Origin: Planctomycetota bacterium
GTDB taxonomy: Bacteria > Planctomycetota > Phycisphaerae > Phycisphaerales > SM1A02
Length of the DNA: 7,835 nt
Direction: 5' to 3'
Assembly (NCBI GenBank): GCA_014381385.1
Contig: JACNLR010000099.1
Location: 1-7,835, forward strand
This document shows positions 1-6,979 of this stretch, piece after piece. The position numbers and the translations under genes are program-made. Each line of letters opens with the position of its first letter. Position 1 is the first letter of the stretch. The notes under the pieces were generated by a model. That model did no database searches. It was not told the DNA's origin and saw nothing but the letters and a program-made list of their open reading frames with translations.

Positions 1-98
1 AAAATGTTGAGGTTGTCAGAAATAATAAAAATATAAAAAAAATATTATAATTTAAAAATTTAAAATTATTTGATAAATATATTATTTTTAATTATTTT
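1..98. other. very AT-rich noncoding segment downstream of murG
   Basis: From about position 21 to 108 the sequence is almost purely A and T, with long A and T runs, unlike the mixed composition of the rest of the window. No reading frame or RNA gene is visible. It lies immediately 3' of murG on the minus strand. It could be a low-complexity spacer or terminator-like region; there is no GC-rich hairpin in it. It begins at the window edge, so what lies beyond (murC would be a common neighbour) cannot be seen. Confidence 0.6.
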
Positions 99-1238
99 TT
101 ATTTATAAGGGGTTTTGGGGTTTTGGGGTTTTGGGGGGTTTTGGGGGTTGAGGCAGAAAGTGGCTATGGCGTCGGCGCCGTTTATGGGTGGATTTTCGAG
201 CATGGCTTGGCGCATGGTAAAGCGTTGATGGTGCTCCTTTAGCAACTGAAGGATAATAGACCCAGCATCATCGAGATTTAGAGCAAGTTCTTTGTGGTCT
301 GTTGCAATTACGACACCACCGAGTCTTTCGAGTGGCGTTGCATTACTTCGTTGGTGTTCATCTTCGTGATAGGGATAGGGCATTACAATCGTAGGGATTG
401 CATTCATAGCAATTTCAGCGATTGTATTGGCGCCGCCACGTGTAATTGCCAAATCTGCAGCGCCCCATGCATCGCCCATTGAATGCGTGAACCCCAAAAC
501 TTTACAGGGAACGTTTGCCTCTTTCCACGCTTGTTCTACTTCTGCAATGTGTGTTGTTCCTGCGATATGCAAAATTTCCCAACCATGAAAACAAGGTGCA
601 TTCTTCTTTGCAAGTTCTGGTAGCAGCGCATTGATAGTACTCGCGCCTTGGGAAGCACCAGTTACAAGAAGTGTCATCCGATTTGGATTTAGCCCAAACT
701 TTTTTTTGCACGCAACAACTAATGAATCGGAAATAACGCATTTTCTAAGTGGTGGTGGAATTAAAATAGCACCTAGTAAATCGCACTCGACAGTAGACAA
801 AACAACATCCGCCCAACGAACCGCGAGCTTGTTCGCTTTCCCCGCGGGGTTGTCGAGGTTCAATAACACAGTTTTACATCCAATTTTTCTTGCACCATGT
901 AACGCGGGTGCTGCAACGAACCCTCCGGTTGCCAATACACAAGTTATGTTTCGTTCCTTAATAATCGAGCGGATCTTTTTTGACGCTCTGAGGAACCGCG
1001 CGCAGAACCGTATAAATCGTAGAGGGTTAATGGAGAACGGAACCGCTGGAAGCACTATTCCATCAAAGGGTGAATCACAAAGCATTTCCATATCAATCTT
1101 TCGATCGGAGTGTGCAAGAATGACAGAAGCACCTTCCCCCGAAAGCGACTGGGCAGCAGCTATAGCGGGCGCCACGTGACCGCCGCTTCCTCCACCCGCT
1201 ATAAGTACGTTAGGTGGTGGCTGTTGAGGTGGCTGCAT
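99..1238 (-). CDS. murG: MurG, UDP-GlcNAc:undecaprenyl-PP-MurNAc-pentapeptide GlcNAc transferase
   Basis: MurG transfers GlcNAc from UDP-GlcNAc to lipid I to give lipid II on the cytoplasmic face of the membrane, the last intracellular step of peptidoglycan synthesis. With the ATG at 1238 the protein has 379 residues. Visible motifs are the N-terminal glycine loop GGGSGGH (15-21, with the family's conserved His), ATGGFVAAP (103-111), the TGASQGAS loop opening the C-terminal nucleotide-binding half (193-200), and the donor-binding signature from TRGGANT through HEDEHQRSNA (266-300). The usual HEQN-like motif reads NLDN here (127-130), a departure from the common form. No Shine-Dalgarno sequence marks a start; in-frame ATGs at 1259 and 1280 and a TTG at 1292 are alternatives. 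I prefer 1238 because MurG normally has few residues before the glycine loop. The start overlaps the end of ftsW, suggesting coupled translation. The last 16 or so residues are a low-complexity tail encoded by the G4T4 repeat. Confidence 0.95.
   Translation of the reverse strand: MQPPQQPPPNVLIAGGGSGGHVAPAIAAAQSLSGEGASVILAHSDRKIDMEMLCDSPFDGIVLPAVPFSINPLRFIRFCARFLRASKKIRSIIKERNITCVLATGGFVAAPALHGARKIGCKTVLLNLDNPAGKANKLAVRWADVVLSTVECDLLGAILIPPPLRKCVISDSLVVACKKKFGLNPNRMTLLVTGASQGASTINALLPELAKKNAPCFHGWEILHIAGTTHIAEVEQAWKEANVPCKVLGFTHSMGDAWGAADLAITRGGANTIAEIAMNAIPTIVMPYPYHEDEHQRSNATPLERLGGVVIATDHKELALNLDDAGSIILQLLKEHHQRFTMRQAMLENPPINGADAIATFCLNPQNPPKPQNPKTPYK
109..147 (+). repeat. G4T4-type tandem repeat with G-quadruplex potential
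   Basis: Five G-tracts (4, 4, 4, 6 and 5 G) at 109-112, 117-120, 125-128, 133-138 and 143-147 are separated by four identical TTTT spacers. This satisfies the usual pattern for an intramolecular G-quadruplex on the plus strand. The minus strand is C-rich and is read as the last codons of murG, giving a Pro/Asn/Gln/Lys tail. As the plus strand is the murG template strand, a quadruplex could stall RNA polymerase at the gene end; that role is inference. Slippage expansion of a short repeat is the simplest origin. Confidence 0.75.
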
Positions 1239-2352
1239 TGTGTACAGTTGAACTTGCATGGGCGCGTCTGTCAATTGCATCAATGAGCCCAATACAAAAA
1301 GCGGTGAGGAGCCAGCCCGTACCGCCGTTACTAAGTAATGGTAGTGCTATTCCCTTTGTGGGTACAAGTGCGGTTACAACGAGGACATTTATGCTCGCTT
1401 GCAAACCTATCGTGACGATTATGCCAAGTGCTAATAATTGGTAAAAAGAGTTAGCTGCTTTTTTGATGACGAGTACGCCTAGAATGACGAGACCTATGTA
1501 TAGGGATGCAACAGCGAAAGCGCCAAATACTCCAAGCTCTTCGCAGATGACAGCAAAAATAAAGTCAGTTGTATCCTCTGGCAAGTATCCAAATTTGTGG
1601 ATTCCATTGCCAAGCCCAAGTCCCGCTAGGCCACCTTCCGAAATTGTAGACATCGATTGGAGGATGTGGTACCGCGCTTTTTCAGGAGCGTTGAACGGAT
1701 CCAAATAGGTTTGCAAGCGAGCCATCCGGTAGTCAACCTGATACACAGCAAGATAAAATCCACCCAATGCTACTGGTACGAATGTCGCAAAATGCCATAA
1801 TTTTGACCCCGCTGCAAGAAGTATAAAACACGCAGTAACAAATATAAGCACTGCGGTACCGAGATCTTCGACTGCGATAATTGCTGCAATTGCTCCAATG
1901 CCAAGAATGGGGGGGATGAAACCTCGCCAGTATTTTTGAAGCGATGTAAAATTTTGCGAACACCACCACGCTAGTACCGCAACCATCATCCACTTTGCAA
2001 CCTCACTAGGTTGAAAGTTAATACCGCCAAAATCTACCCAGCGGCGTGAATAGTTCACTTCCTTTCCAACTCCCGGAACGTAGACTAAAAGTAACAGAAG
2101 AATAGAAATCGGCACTATCCAGTAGAGAAGGGGTATGCCCAATGGTCGTTTCTCAAGTATATGAAGAGGGAACCTACTTCCTATGAACATTGCGACAATT
2201 GACAGAAAAGCCAAGATGGCCGGTCTGCTTGAAAGCATATCCCAAAGCGAAAGAGGTTCTTCTGAAATTTGCATTCCAGCAGAATTCACCATAACAACAC
2301 CGAGCATTAGCAAAGTGATTGAAATAGCAATGATACCTTGACCTGCTCGCAT
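1210..2352 (-). CDS. ftsW: FtsW/RodA-type SEDS peptidoglycan glycosyltransferase
   Basis: This is an integral membrane protein of the SEDS family, which polymerises lipid II into glycan strands together with a class B penicillin-binding protein. It has 380 residues and about ten hydrophobic segments. Family motifs in order: RRWVDFGGINFQPSEVAKW (103-121), EDLGTAVL (162-169), the RMARLQTYLDPF stretch (209-220), GGLAGLGLGNG (240-250), LPEDTTDFIFAVICEELG (257-274) and PTKGIALPLLSNGGTGW (331-347). Asp263 in TTDFIF falls in the loop holding the proposed catalytic Asp of SEDS enzymes. The pairing with murG favours FtsW (division) over RodA (elongation), though sequence alone does not separate them firmly. 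It is the first gene of the pair, reading away from miaB, so murD is not directly upstream as in the classical dcw order. Many planctomycetes lack ftsZ but keep such genes; whether that applies here is not visible. The start ATG at 2352 has no clear Shine-Dalgarno. Confidence 0.93.
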   Translation of the reverse strand: MRAGQGIIAISITLLMLGVVMVNSAGMQISEEPLSLWDMLSSRPAILAFLSIVAMFIGSRFPLHILEKRPLGIPLLYWIVPISILLLLLVYVPGVGKEVNYSRRWVDFGGINFQPSEVAKWMMVAVLAWWCSQNFTSLQKYWRGFIPPILGIGAIAAIIAVEDLGTAVLIFVTACFILLAAGSKLWHFATFVPVALGGFYLAVYQVDYRMARLQTYLDPFNAPEKARYHILQSMSTISEGGLAGLGLGNGIHKFGYLPEDTTDFIFAVICEELGVFGAFAVASLYIGLVILGVLVIKKAANSFYQLLALGIIVTIGLQASINVLVVTALVPTKGIALPLLSNGGTGWLLTAFCIGLIDAIDRRAHASSTVHNAATSTATT

Positions 2353-2431
2353 ATAAGGCTACATATCGTCAGTATTGGTGCTCCTTCCACACAATCTCGT
2401 GTGTTTTCGTTGTTACTATAGGGGGCTGCAA
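2353..2431. promoter_or_regulatory. divergent ftsW/miaB intergenic region
   Basis: These 79 bp separate the head-to-head starts of ftsW (minus) and miaB (plus), so promoters for both are expected here or inside the neighbouring 5' ends. I cannot name convincing -35/-10 pairs: a TACTAT-like hexamer at 2414-2419 has no good partner and would leave almost no leader. The GGGGG at 2421-2425 is a good ribosome binding site for the miaB ATG at 2432 and decides that start over the TTG at 2375. Confidence 0.5.
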
Positions 2432-4003
2432 ATGATCGAACAATCGAACAATATAAACAACGCACGAACCATATATTTGGAAACTTTTGGTTGTCAAATG
2501 AACGAACTCGATAGCGAACTTGTGCAGGACCAACTCGCTGCACTTGGGTATGCATTTCATGGCGAACGTGCTTCTGCTGATGTGGTGCTTTTTAATACTT
2601 GTTCTGTTCGTGAGCAAGCCGAGAATAAAGTATTGAGCCGTATCGGTGAACTTGGTGTTGAGAAAAAAGAAGGAAGAAAAGTCGTTGTCGGAATGCTTGG
2701 CTGTTTACCAGAACGCGAAGGAAAGCGTTTACTAGAAAAATATCCACAAGTAGATTTTATATGTGGTCCAAGTGAACTTGATCATCTACCGACCCTCCTA
2801 CATAATGCTGTTGCGGGTGAGCGATTGAGTGCAGCTGATCGAAGCGCATTGCAAGGAAATCGTTCGCGCAGATCAGCAACCTTATCAGCCGCAGACGATA
2901 ATTTAGAACTCTTAGATCTTGCAAGAGCGTTCAATCCTGACCACCGCCGGAGTTTTGACAAGAGTGCCTATGTTAGGATAACAAGAGGCTGTAATAAATT
3001 TTGTACCTATTGTGTTGTGCCAAATACACGTGGGGCTGAAGTACACAGACCACCCGATGCTATTATTGAAGAATGCAGACAACTTGCCTCCACCGGCGCG
3101 GTTGAAATCACACTCCTAGGGCAGACGGTAAACCATTACAGATACACGCACGATGTTGCACTCAACAGTGAAGGGAAAGAAGTACCGCAAATCGGACCAG
3201 GCTTAACGGCGTTTCGTAAACCAATTGATGAGAATCAGCGTGTCACCACATTTGCTATGTTATTGCAACGCATTCACAATGAAGTTCCCGAGGTCTTACG
3301 ATTGCGCTTTGTAACAAGTTATCCGAAAGATTTTGGTGATGATATTTTACAAGTGATGCGAGATTGTCCTCGTATTTGTAATTACCTGCACGTTCCCGTG
3401 CAATCTGGGTCAAATCGTATTTTGAAGTTAATGAACCGCGGGTATACAGTTGAGGAATATCTAGAATTTATCGAGCGAGCACGAAAAATTATTCCAGATG
3501 TTGAAATAGCGGGGGACATCATCGTTGGGTTCCCAACCGAAACGGAAGAAGATTACGAAGCAACATGCGAACTTATTCGCAAAGTACGATTCAAAAACAA
3601 CTTCGTTTTTCATTATTCACCCCGTCCGGGCACAGTGGCAATCGATCGATTTGAAGACGACGTTCCAAAAGAAAATAAACGTCGTTGGCTCAATTCAATT
3701 CTTGCCCTTGGAACAGAAATCAGCGGTGAGGTACATAAAACGTACGAGGGTAAGACAGTTGAGGTTTTCGTAGAGAGGTTGAGTCCAAAAACGACGAAAA
3801 AGAATGCTGGAGTAGAATTGCTCTGGGAATCAAACAATGTACAACTATCTGGGCGCACCGAAGGGGACTTAATCTGTGTTTTTGACGTTGAGTCCTTGGA
3901 GTTGGCAAATGCACTGATGGGAACAGTGGTTCCTATTCAAGTTACTGCTACCGCCCCATTGTTGTTGTCTGGTGTGTATAGCGTACAAACTACGTTAAGT
4001 TAG
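2432..4003 (+). CDS. miaB: MiaB, tRNA-2-methylthio-N6-dimethylallyladenosine synthase
   Basis: This radical-SAM methylthiotransferase adds the 2-methylthio group to i6A37 of tRNAs. The protein has 523 residues. The N-terminal UPF0004 domain shows the three cysteines of the auxiliary 4Fe-4S cluster: Cys21 in FGCQMNELDSE, Cys57 in FNTCSVRE and Cys91 in GCLPER. The radical-SAM CxxxCxxC motif is Cys187, Cys191 and Cys194 in TRGCNKFCTYCVVP. A C-terminal TRAM domain spans roughly 436-512. The NTCSVRE and GCLPER context fits MiaB better than RimO or MtaB. Two oddities: the usual GQNVN reads GQTVN (230-234), and about 26 extra residues lie between it and the next conserved block (roughly 240-272) relative to E. 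coli MiaB as I remember it. The start is fixed by the GGGGG ribosome binding site 6 nt upstream. It is apparently monocistronic; no clear terminator follows. Confidence 0.95.
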   Translation: MIEQSNNINNARTIYLETFGCQMNELDSELVQDQLAALGYAFHGERASADVVLFNTCSVREQAENKVLSRIGELGVEKKEGRKVVVGMLGCLPEREGKRLLEKYPQVDFICGPSELDHLPTLLHNAVAGERLSAADRSALQGNRSRRSATLSAADDNLELLDLARAFNPDHRRSFDKSAYVRITRGCNKFCTYCVVPNTRGAEVHRPPDAIIEECRQLASTGAVEITLLGQTVNHYRYTHDVALNSEGKEVPQIGPGLTAFRKPIDENQRVTTFAMLLQRIHNEVPEVLRLRFVTSYPKDFGDDILQVMRDCPRICNYLHVPVQSGSNRILKLMNRGYTVEEYLEFIERARKIIPDVEIAGDIIVGFPTETEEDYEATCELIRKVRFKNNFVFHYSPRPGTVAIDRFEDDVPKENKRRWLNSILALGTEISGEVHKTYEGKTVEVFVERLSPKTTKKNAGVELLWESNNVQLSGRTEGDLICVFDVESLELANALMGTVVPIQVTATAPLLLSGVYSVQTTLS

Positions 4004-4311
4004 GTACTTTTTATGGTGTTTTTTGCGTTTTGGCCGAAAAAGTCTGTAATTCAAGTTGACTCATACTTTTCTGCTGCTAACCTCTAAGACGTTGCCTAAA
4101 CCTAGTTTGGGCATATCCCAGCGGAGAAAGAGATTTCAGAGCAAAGTTGTGGGAACCAACTATGCGATTCTACGAATATCTTCGACGTTGGGGAACATGA
4201 TTGGCGCAGTAGGCCCCCAAGTCAGCTCTGGATGGTCAAAAAGTCAATCACCAACGTATGTTTTTTTACTAGATCTAGTTTTTAAGAATGAAAAAGAGGA
4301 AGGAAAGCACA
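4004..4311. other. intergenic region between miaB and gene A
   Basis: I see no convincing gene in these 308 bp. A possible weak hairpin (GAAAAAGT near 4036 with ACTTTTC near 4075) follows miaB but is not a convincing terminator. A perfect 12-bp palindrome, ACTAGATCTAGT (4268-4279), sits between T runs 33 bp before the gene A start and could be an operator or small stem. A promoter for gene A must lie here; TTGCCT (4092-4097) with TATCCC (4114-4119) at 16-bp spacing is a weak candidate. A frame opening at 4056 overlaps gene A and has no supporting features. Confidence 0.45.
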
Positions 4312-4965
4312 ATGAAAATAACAACGCTTTCAATATTCGCAGTTGGTTCGCTCATCGCAACCACTGCAATGGCAGACTACACAGGTCTTAGCCAAGACGG
4401 AATGACAGATAACGGTGATGGCACCTGGACAACTCGTATTTATGCGAACTTCAGTGCAGCATCAGATCAGCTTAATGCTGTATTTGGCGATGCTGATGGC
4501 CTACTATCCGTTGATTCAACAGGTGGCTTCTACCAAAACCTTTTTGGTGCAGCTACATCCGCAGGAATTAATCCTGCACTCTACGACGCTTTTCCAAGCT
4601 TGTTAAATGACAGCTGGGTATCAATTGGTCTTGAAGACCAAACAGGCAATAATATGCTTGATATTGGTATCGATTGGAGTAGTTTCGAAGGTGGTGGTTC
4701 AATCTCTACCGATAACGGTACATGGTTCGCAACTCCAGACGATCCACAAGTAGAAGCAGGTGCAGACCTTCGCGTTCTTGTTGGTCAATTCACTATGTAC
4801 GGATTGGACTCACACGTATTTGGTGTTTTAAATATCCAAGGTAAACAAGGTGATTTTGAAACATTCCAAGAGTACGGTATAGCTTTTGACTATGAATTCC
4901 CTGCACCAGGTGCTCTTGCACTTCTTGGCCTCGCAGGTGTTGCAAGCCGTCGTCGACGCAAGTAA
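4312..4965 (+). CDS. secreted PAP/PEP-CTERM-type protein (gene A), diverged paralogue
   Basis: This is a 217-residue exported protein of unknown function. The ATG at 4312 is chosen over the one at 4288 because a strong ribosome binding site (GAGGAAGGA, 4296-4304) lies between them. Residues 1-21 form a signal peptide (MKITT, then a hydrophobic stretch ending AMA, cleavage before DYTG). The mature domain is acidic and rich in Gly, Asp, Trp and Phe; it shares with genes B-D blocks such as FGDADGLLS, NMLDIGIDW, STDNGTWFATP and LVGQFT. The C-terminus is a sorting-tag-like tripartite end: PAP, the helix GALALLGLAGVAS, then RRRRK. By analogy with PEP-CTERM proteins, an exosortase-type enzyme would process or anchor it at the cell envelope; no exosortase is in view. 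It has its own terminator. The mature domain resembles secreted proteins I associate with marine planctomycetes, but I know no function. Confidence 0.88.
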   Translation: MKITTLSIFAVGSLIATTAMADYTGLSQDGMTDNGDGTWTTRIYANFSAASDQLNAVFGDADGLLSVDSTGGFYQNLFGAATSAGINPALYDAFPSLLNDSWVSIGLEDQTGNNMLDIGIDWSSFEGGGSISTDNGTWFATPDDPQVEAGADLRVLVGQFTMYGLDSHVFGVLNIQGKQGDFETFQEYGIAFDYEFPAPGALALLGLAGVASRRRRK

Positions 4966-5020
4966 TTGCACCGATGATTACATGCCTTGAGTTTTAATAC
5001 TTGGCACTGTAAAACTATTT

Positions 5021-5057
5021 AAAACCGCCCTAGCTTCGGCTAGGGCGGTTTTCTTTT
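5021..5057 (+). terminator. Rho-independent terminator after gene A
   Basis: A perfect 14-bp stem (5021-5034 with 5039-5052; core CCGCCCTAGC/GCTAGGGCGG) closes on a TTCG tetraloop and is followed by TTTTCTTTT. It starts 55 nt after the gene A stop. Because the stem is flanked by A and T runs it could also work on the minus strand. The same GC core recurs after gene C. Confidence 0.93.
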
Positions 5058-5328
5058 GGGGAATTGTCATTCAACATTAAAGATACATACGTCCCGTAAT
5101 GCTTCACCGTATCGCTACGTAATACGGGAATTGAACAGTAGCCCTCACAAACGGAACAATGAATTAATCTCTTGGTTGTTGCGGCTTGCACTACCTACAT
5201 AATGGCTCATAGTGAGTATGTGGAAGCAAATGCTTTAGAGCAGGCGCTGTGGGAAACGGTTTCCTGTAAAAAGTATATTGCGTAAGAATGAATCTTAGAA
5301 ATGAAAGAATAGAATGAGGAATTTCAGA
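5058..5328. other. intergenic region and leader before gene B
   Basis: No gene is visible. CCCGTA (5093-5098) and TACGGG (5123-5128) could pair as a 6-bp stem with a large loop. A candidate promoter and transcript start lie at 5186-5229 (separate entry). Within the inferred leader there is a perfect odd palindrome GGAAAC-G-GTTTCC (5252-5264), which could be a protein-binding site or a small hairpin. Confidence 0.4.
5186..5229 (+). promoter_or_regulatory. candidate promoter and leader start of gene B
   Basis: TTGCAC (5186-5191) and CATAGT (5208-5213) are 16 bp apart. The sequence GTGGAAGCAA (5220-5229) starts about where transcription would begin, 109 bp before the ATG. The same decamer occurs at the matching place before gene C, and a related ATGGTAAGCA before gene D. 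The hexamers are weak on their own; the argument is the shared position. Confidence 0.35.
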
Positions 5329-5985
5329 ATGAACAAAGTAATGTTTACAATCTCAGCAACTGCAGTAGGGTCACTGCTTGCAGTTGGCACAGCTTCGGCG
5401 GCGTTTGAGGGTATCGAAATTGAATCACTCGATAGCGGGTATGGAATCGGTACTACATACCAAATCTATGCAGCAGTAGATGGTGGTGAAGTTGACGCTG
5501 TGTACGGCGACGCAGACAATCTGCTTAGCATTGAAGCATCAACCAGCTTTTACCAACACCCATATGGCGCACATGCGCCACCATCCGAAGCACTTATTAA
5601 TGTTTTTGGCAGTCTTGCATTCGATAGTTTTGTATCCATCGGTCGCTTGAACGCTACGGATGACAATATGCTTGATATTGGTATTGATTGGACTAGCTTT
5701 AACGCGGGCGGTGCAATCACTACTGACAACGGTACTTGGTTTGCGACTCCAGCAGACGCACAAGTGCAAGCAGTCGATGGCCGTGTATTGATAGGCCAGT
5801 TTACAGTCGCAGACGATGCCGATGGCAACGCCGGTGGTGTAAGTGGGATTATCAACTTGCAAGGTAAAGATGCTGACCTTACCAACTGGAATGCATACGG
5901 TGTTGAATTCAATACCGTGCCTGCTCCAAGTGCACTAGCCCTCTTGGGTCTTGCAGGTTTGGCAACAAGAAGAAGACGTACATAA
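5329..5985 (+). CDS. secreted PAP/PEP-CTERM-type protein (gene B)
   Basis: This is a 218-residue exported protein of unknown function, same family as gene A. The ATG at 5329 is preferred to that at 5314 because GAGGA (5316-5320) is correctly spaced for it. Residues 1-24 are a signal peptide (hydrophobic core, ASA cleavage site, mature start AFEG). The mature domain (about 25-195) contains the family blocks YGDADNLLS, NMLDIGIDW, TTDNGTWFATP and VLIGQFT, and is followed by VPAPSALALLGLAGLA and RRRRT. Residues 35-194 are encoded by DNA identical to that in genes C and D, while the ends differ. The tag resembles PEP-CTERM with Glu replaced by Ala; sorting by an exosortase-like enzyme is inferred. 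The gene is probably transcribed alone, with a hairpin following and its own leader. Confidence 0.88.
   Translation: MNKVMFTISATAVGSLLAVGTASAAFEGIEIESLDSGYGIGTTYQIYAAVDGGEVDAVYGDADNLLSIEASTSFYQHPYGAHAPPSEALINVFGSLAFDSFVSIGRLNATDDNMLDIGIDWTSFNAGGAITTDNGTWFATPADAQVQAVDGRVLIGQFTVADDADGNAGGVSGIINLQGKDADLTNWNAYGVEFNTVPAPSALALLGLAGLATRRRRT
5429..5912 (+). repeat. 484-bp identical core repeat, copy 1 (gene B)
   Basis: By line-by-line reading this block matches 6386-6869 and 7352-7835 without a single difference. Against the gene D copy the identity extends 16 bp further left (5413-5912 with 7336-7835, 500 bp). It starts about ten codons after the signal-peptide cleavage site and ends just before the sorting tag. 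Confidence 0.96.
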
Positions 5986-6011
5986 CTCTTTTTTGTACTA
6001 GATTGCATGTT

Positions 6012-6039
6012 CAGCGCCTCGAAAAGAATCGGGGCGCTG
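6012..6039 (+). terminator. candidate terminator hairpin after gene B
   Basis: CAGCGCCTCG (6012-6021) pairs with CGGGGCGCTG (6030-6039) around the 8-nt loop AAAAGAAT, giving a 10-bp stem with one T-G pair. It begins 26 nt after the stop codon. The following T-tract is poor (TTCGTT), so termination may be incomplete or the hairpin may protect the mRNA 3' end. Its stem differs from those after genes A and C. Confidence 0.55.
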
Positions 6040-6135
6040 TTCGTTGCAGGGCACATTTTAAGTTAATTGCACTGTTAAAATAGGTAAAAAAACACTGAGG
6101 TCTTAAATTAGACACAATTTTCCTGTTATTTGGTC

Positions 6136-6177
6136 TTGCCGGAGGCCTATGGTGTGCTACCCTATACGTGGAAGCAA
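6136..6177 (+). promoter_or_regulatory. candidate promoter and leader start of gene C
   Basis: TTGCCG (6136-6141) is followed after 16 bp by TACCCT (6158-6163), a poor -10, with CCTATA nearby as an alternative. GTGGAAGCAA (6168-6177) begins where transcription could start, 118 bp before the ATG, and is identical to the decamer before gene B. Confidence 0.33.
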
Positions 6178-6178
6178 T

Positions 6179-6265
6179 CAGTACTAGCAGAAGTGCTCGT
6201 ACTGGTGGGAAATTGGAGAACAATATGTTCTCTCGTTTGTTCCCGTACGTAAACGGGTTAACGAG
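6179..6265 (+). other. three consecutive hairpins in the gene C leader
   Basis: Hairpin 1: CAGTAC (6179-6184) with GTACTG (6199-6204), inner AGCA/TGCT around GAAG, one mismatch. Hairpin 2: GAGAACA (6216-6222) with TGTTCTC (6226-6232), loop ATA. Hairpin 3: CTCGTT (6232-6237) with AACGAG (6260-6265), enclosing CCCGT (6242-6246) with ACGGG (6253-6257). The last ends just before the ribosome binding site AGGAG (6271-6275). It matches no riboswitch class I recognise. A regulatory role is inference. Confidence 0.45.
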
Positions 6266-6285
6266 TAAGAAGGAGAAGTGTTCAT

Positions 6286-6942
6286 ATGAACAATTTAAAA
6301 CTTTTAGGCTTAACAGCCGGAGTTGGCTCTCTTGTATTAGCAGGCACTGCTACTGCAGCATTCACAGGCATCGAAATCGAATCATTCGATAGCGGGTATG
6401 GAATCGGTACTACATACCAAATCTATGCAGCAGTAGATGGTGGTGAAGTTGACGCTGTGTACGGCGACGCAGACAATCTGCTTAGCATTGAAGCATCAAC
6501 CAGCTTTTACCAACACCCATATGGCGCACATGCGCCACCATCCGAAGCACTTATTAATGTTTTTGGCAGTCTTGCATTCGATAGTTTTGTATCCATCGGT
6601 CGCTTGAACGCTACGGATGACAATATGCTTGATATTGGTATTGATTGGACTAGCTTTAACGCGGGCGGTGCAATCACTACTGACAACGGTACTTGGTTTG
6701 CGACTCCAGCAGACGCACAAGTGCAAGCAGTCGATGGCCGTGTATTGATAGGCCAGTTTACAGTCGCAGACGATGCCGATGGCAACGCCGGTGGTGTAAG
6801 TGGGATTATCAACTTGCAAGGTAAAGATGCTGACCTTACCAACTGGAATGCATACGGTGTTGAATTCAACTCCGTGCCTGCTCCTGGCGCACTTGCGCTT
6901 CTTGGTTTGGCAGGAGTTGCTTCTAGGCGACGCCGAAAATAA
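6286..6942 (+). CDS. secreted PAP/PEP-CTERM-type protein (gene C)
   Basis: This is a 218-residue exported protein of unknown function, near-identical to gene B in its mature domain. The ATG at 6286 follows AAGGAG (6270-6275). Residues 1-24 form a signal peptide (MNNLK, hydrophobic core, cleavage after ATA, mature start AFTG). The core encoded by 6386-6869 is identical to genes B and D. The C-terminus returns to the gene A version of the tag (PAPGALALLGLAG, then VAS and RRRRK), yet 15 of its 21 codons differ from those of gene A, so the tag protein sequence is kept while its DNA has diverged. It is followed by a strong terminator and preceded by a structured leader. Envelope sorting by an exosortase-type enzyme is inferred from the tag. 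Confidence 0.88.
   Translation: MNNLKLLGLTAGVGSLVLAGTATAAFTGIEIESFDSGYGIGTTYQIYAAVDGGEVDAVYGDADNLLSIEASTSFYQHPYGAHAPPSEALINVFGSLAFDSFVSIGRLNATDDNMLDIGIDWTSFNAGGAITTDNGTWFATPADAQVQAVDGRVLIGQFTVADDADGNAGGVSGIINLQGKDADLTNWNAYGVEFNSVPAPGALALLGLAGVASRRRRK
6386..6869 (+). repeat. 484-bp identical core repeat, copy 2 (gene C)
   Basis: This copy is identical to 5429-5912 and 7352-7835. It starts 957 bp after copy 1 and 966 bp before copy 3; the 9-bp difference equals the three extra codons of the gene D signal peptide. To the left it matches copy 3 again for 33 bp with only two differences; to the right it parts from copy 1 at the first base. Confidence 0.96.
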
Positions 6943-6979
6943 AGTTCTCGTAACTTTTACAGACGAAAACAGGTATTTC

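Noticed and set aside
109..147. Telomere-like GGGGTTTT repeat suggesting ciliate or linear chromosome end
   Set aside because: It is short, internal, lies in the frame of a bacterial murG, and is followed by ordinary AT-rich sequence, so a telomere is very unlikely.
1239..1292. Longer MurG starting at TTG 1292 or ATG 1280/1259
   Set aside because: None has a better ribosome binding site, and each lengthens a poorly conserved N-terminus; they remain possible.
4056..4391. 111-codon plus-strand frame before and overlapping gene A
   Set aside because: It runs out of frame into the gene A signal peptide, has no ribosome binding site or recognisable motif, and looks like a chance opening.
5539..5862. 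Long minus-strand reading frames opposite the core repeat, recurring in each copy
   Set aside because: They lie antisense to genes B-D, have no ribosome binding site, and recur only because the underlying DNA is identical.
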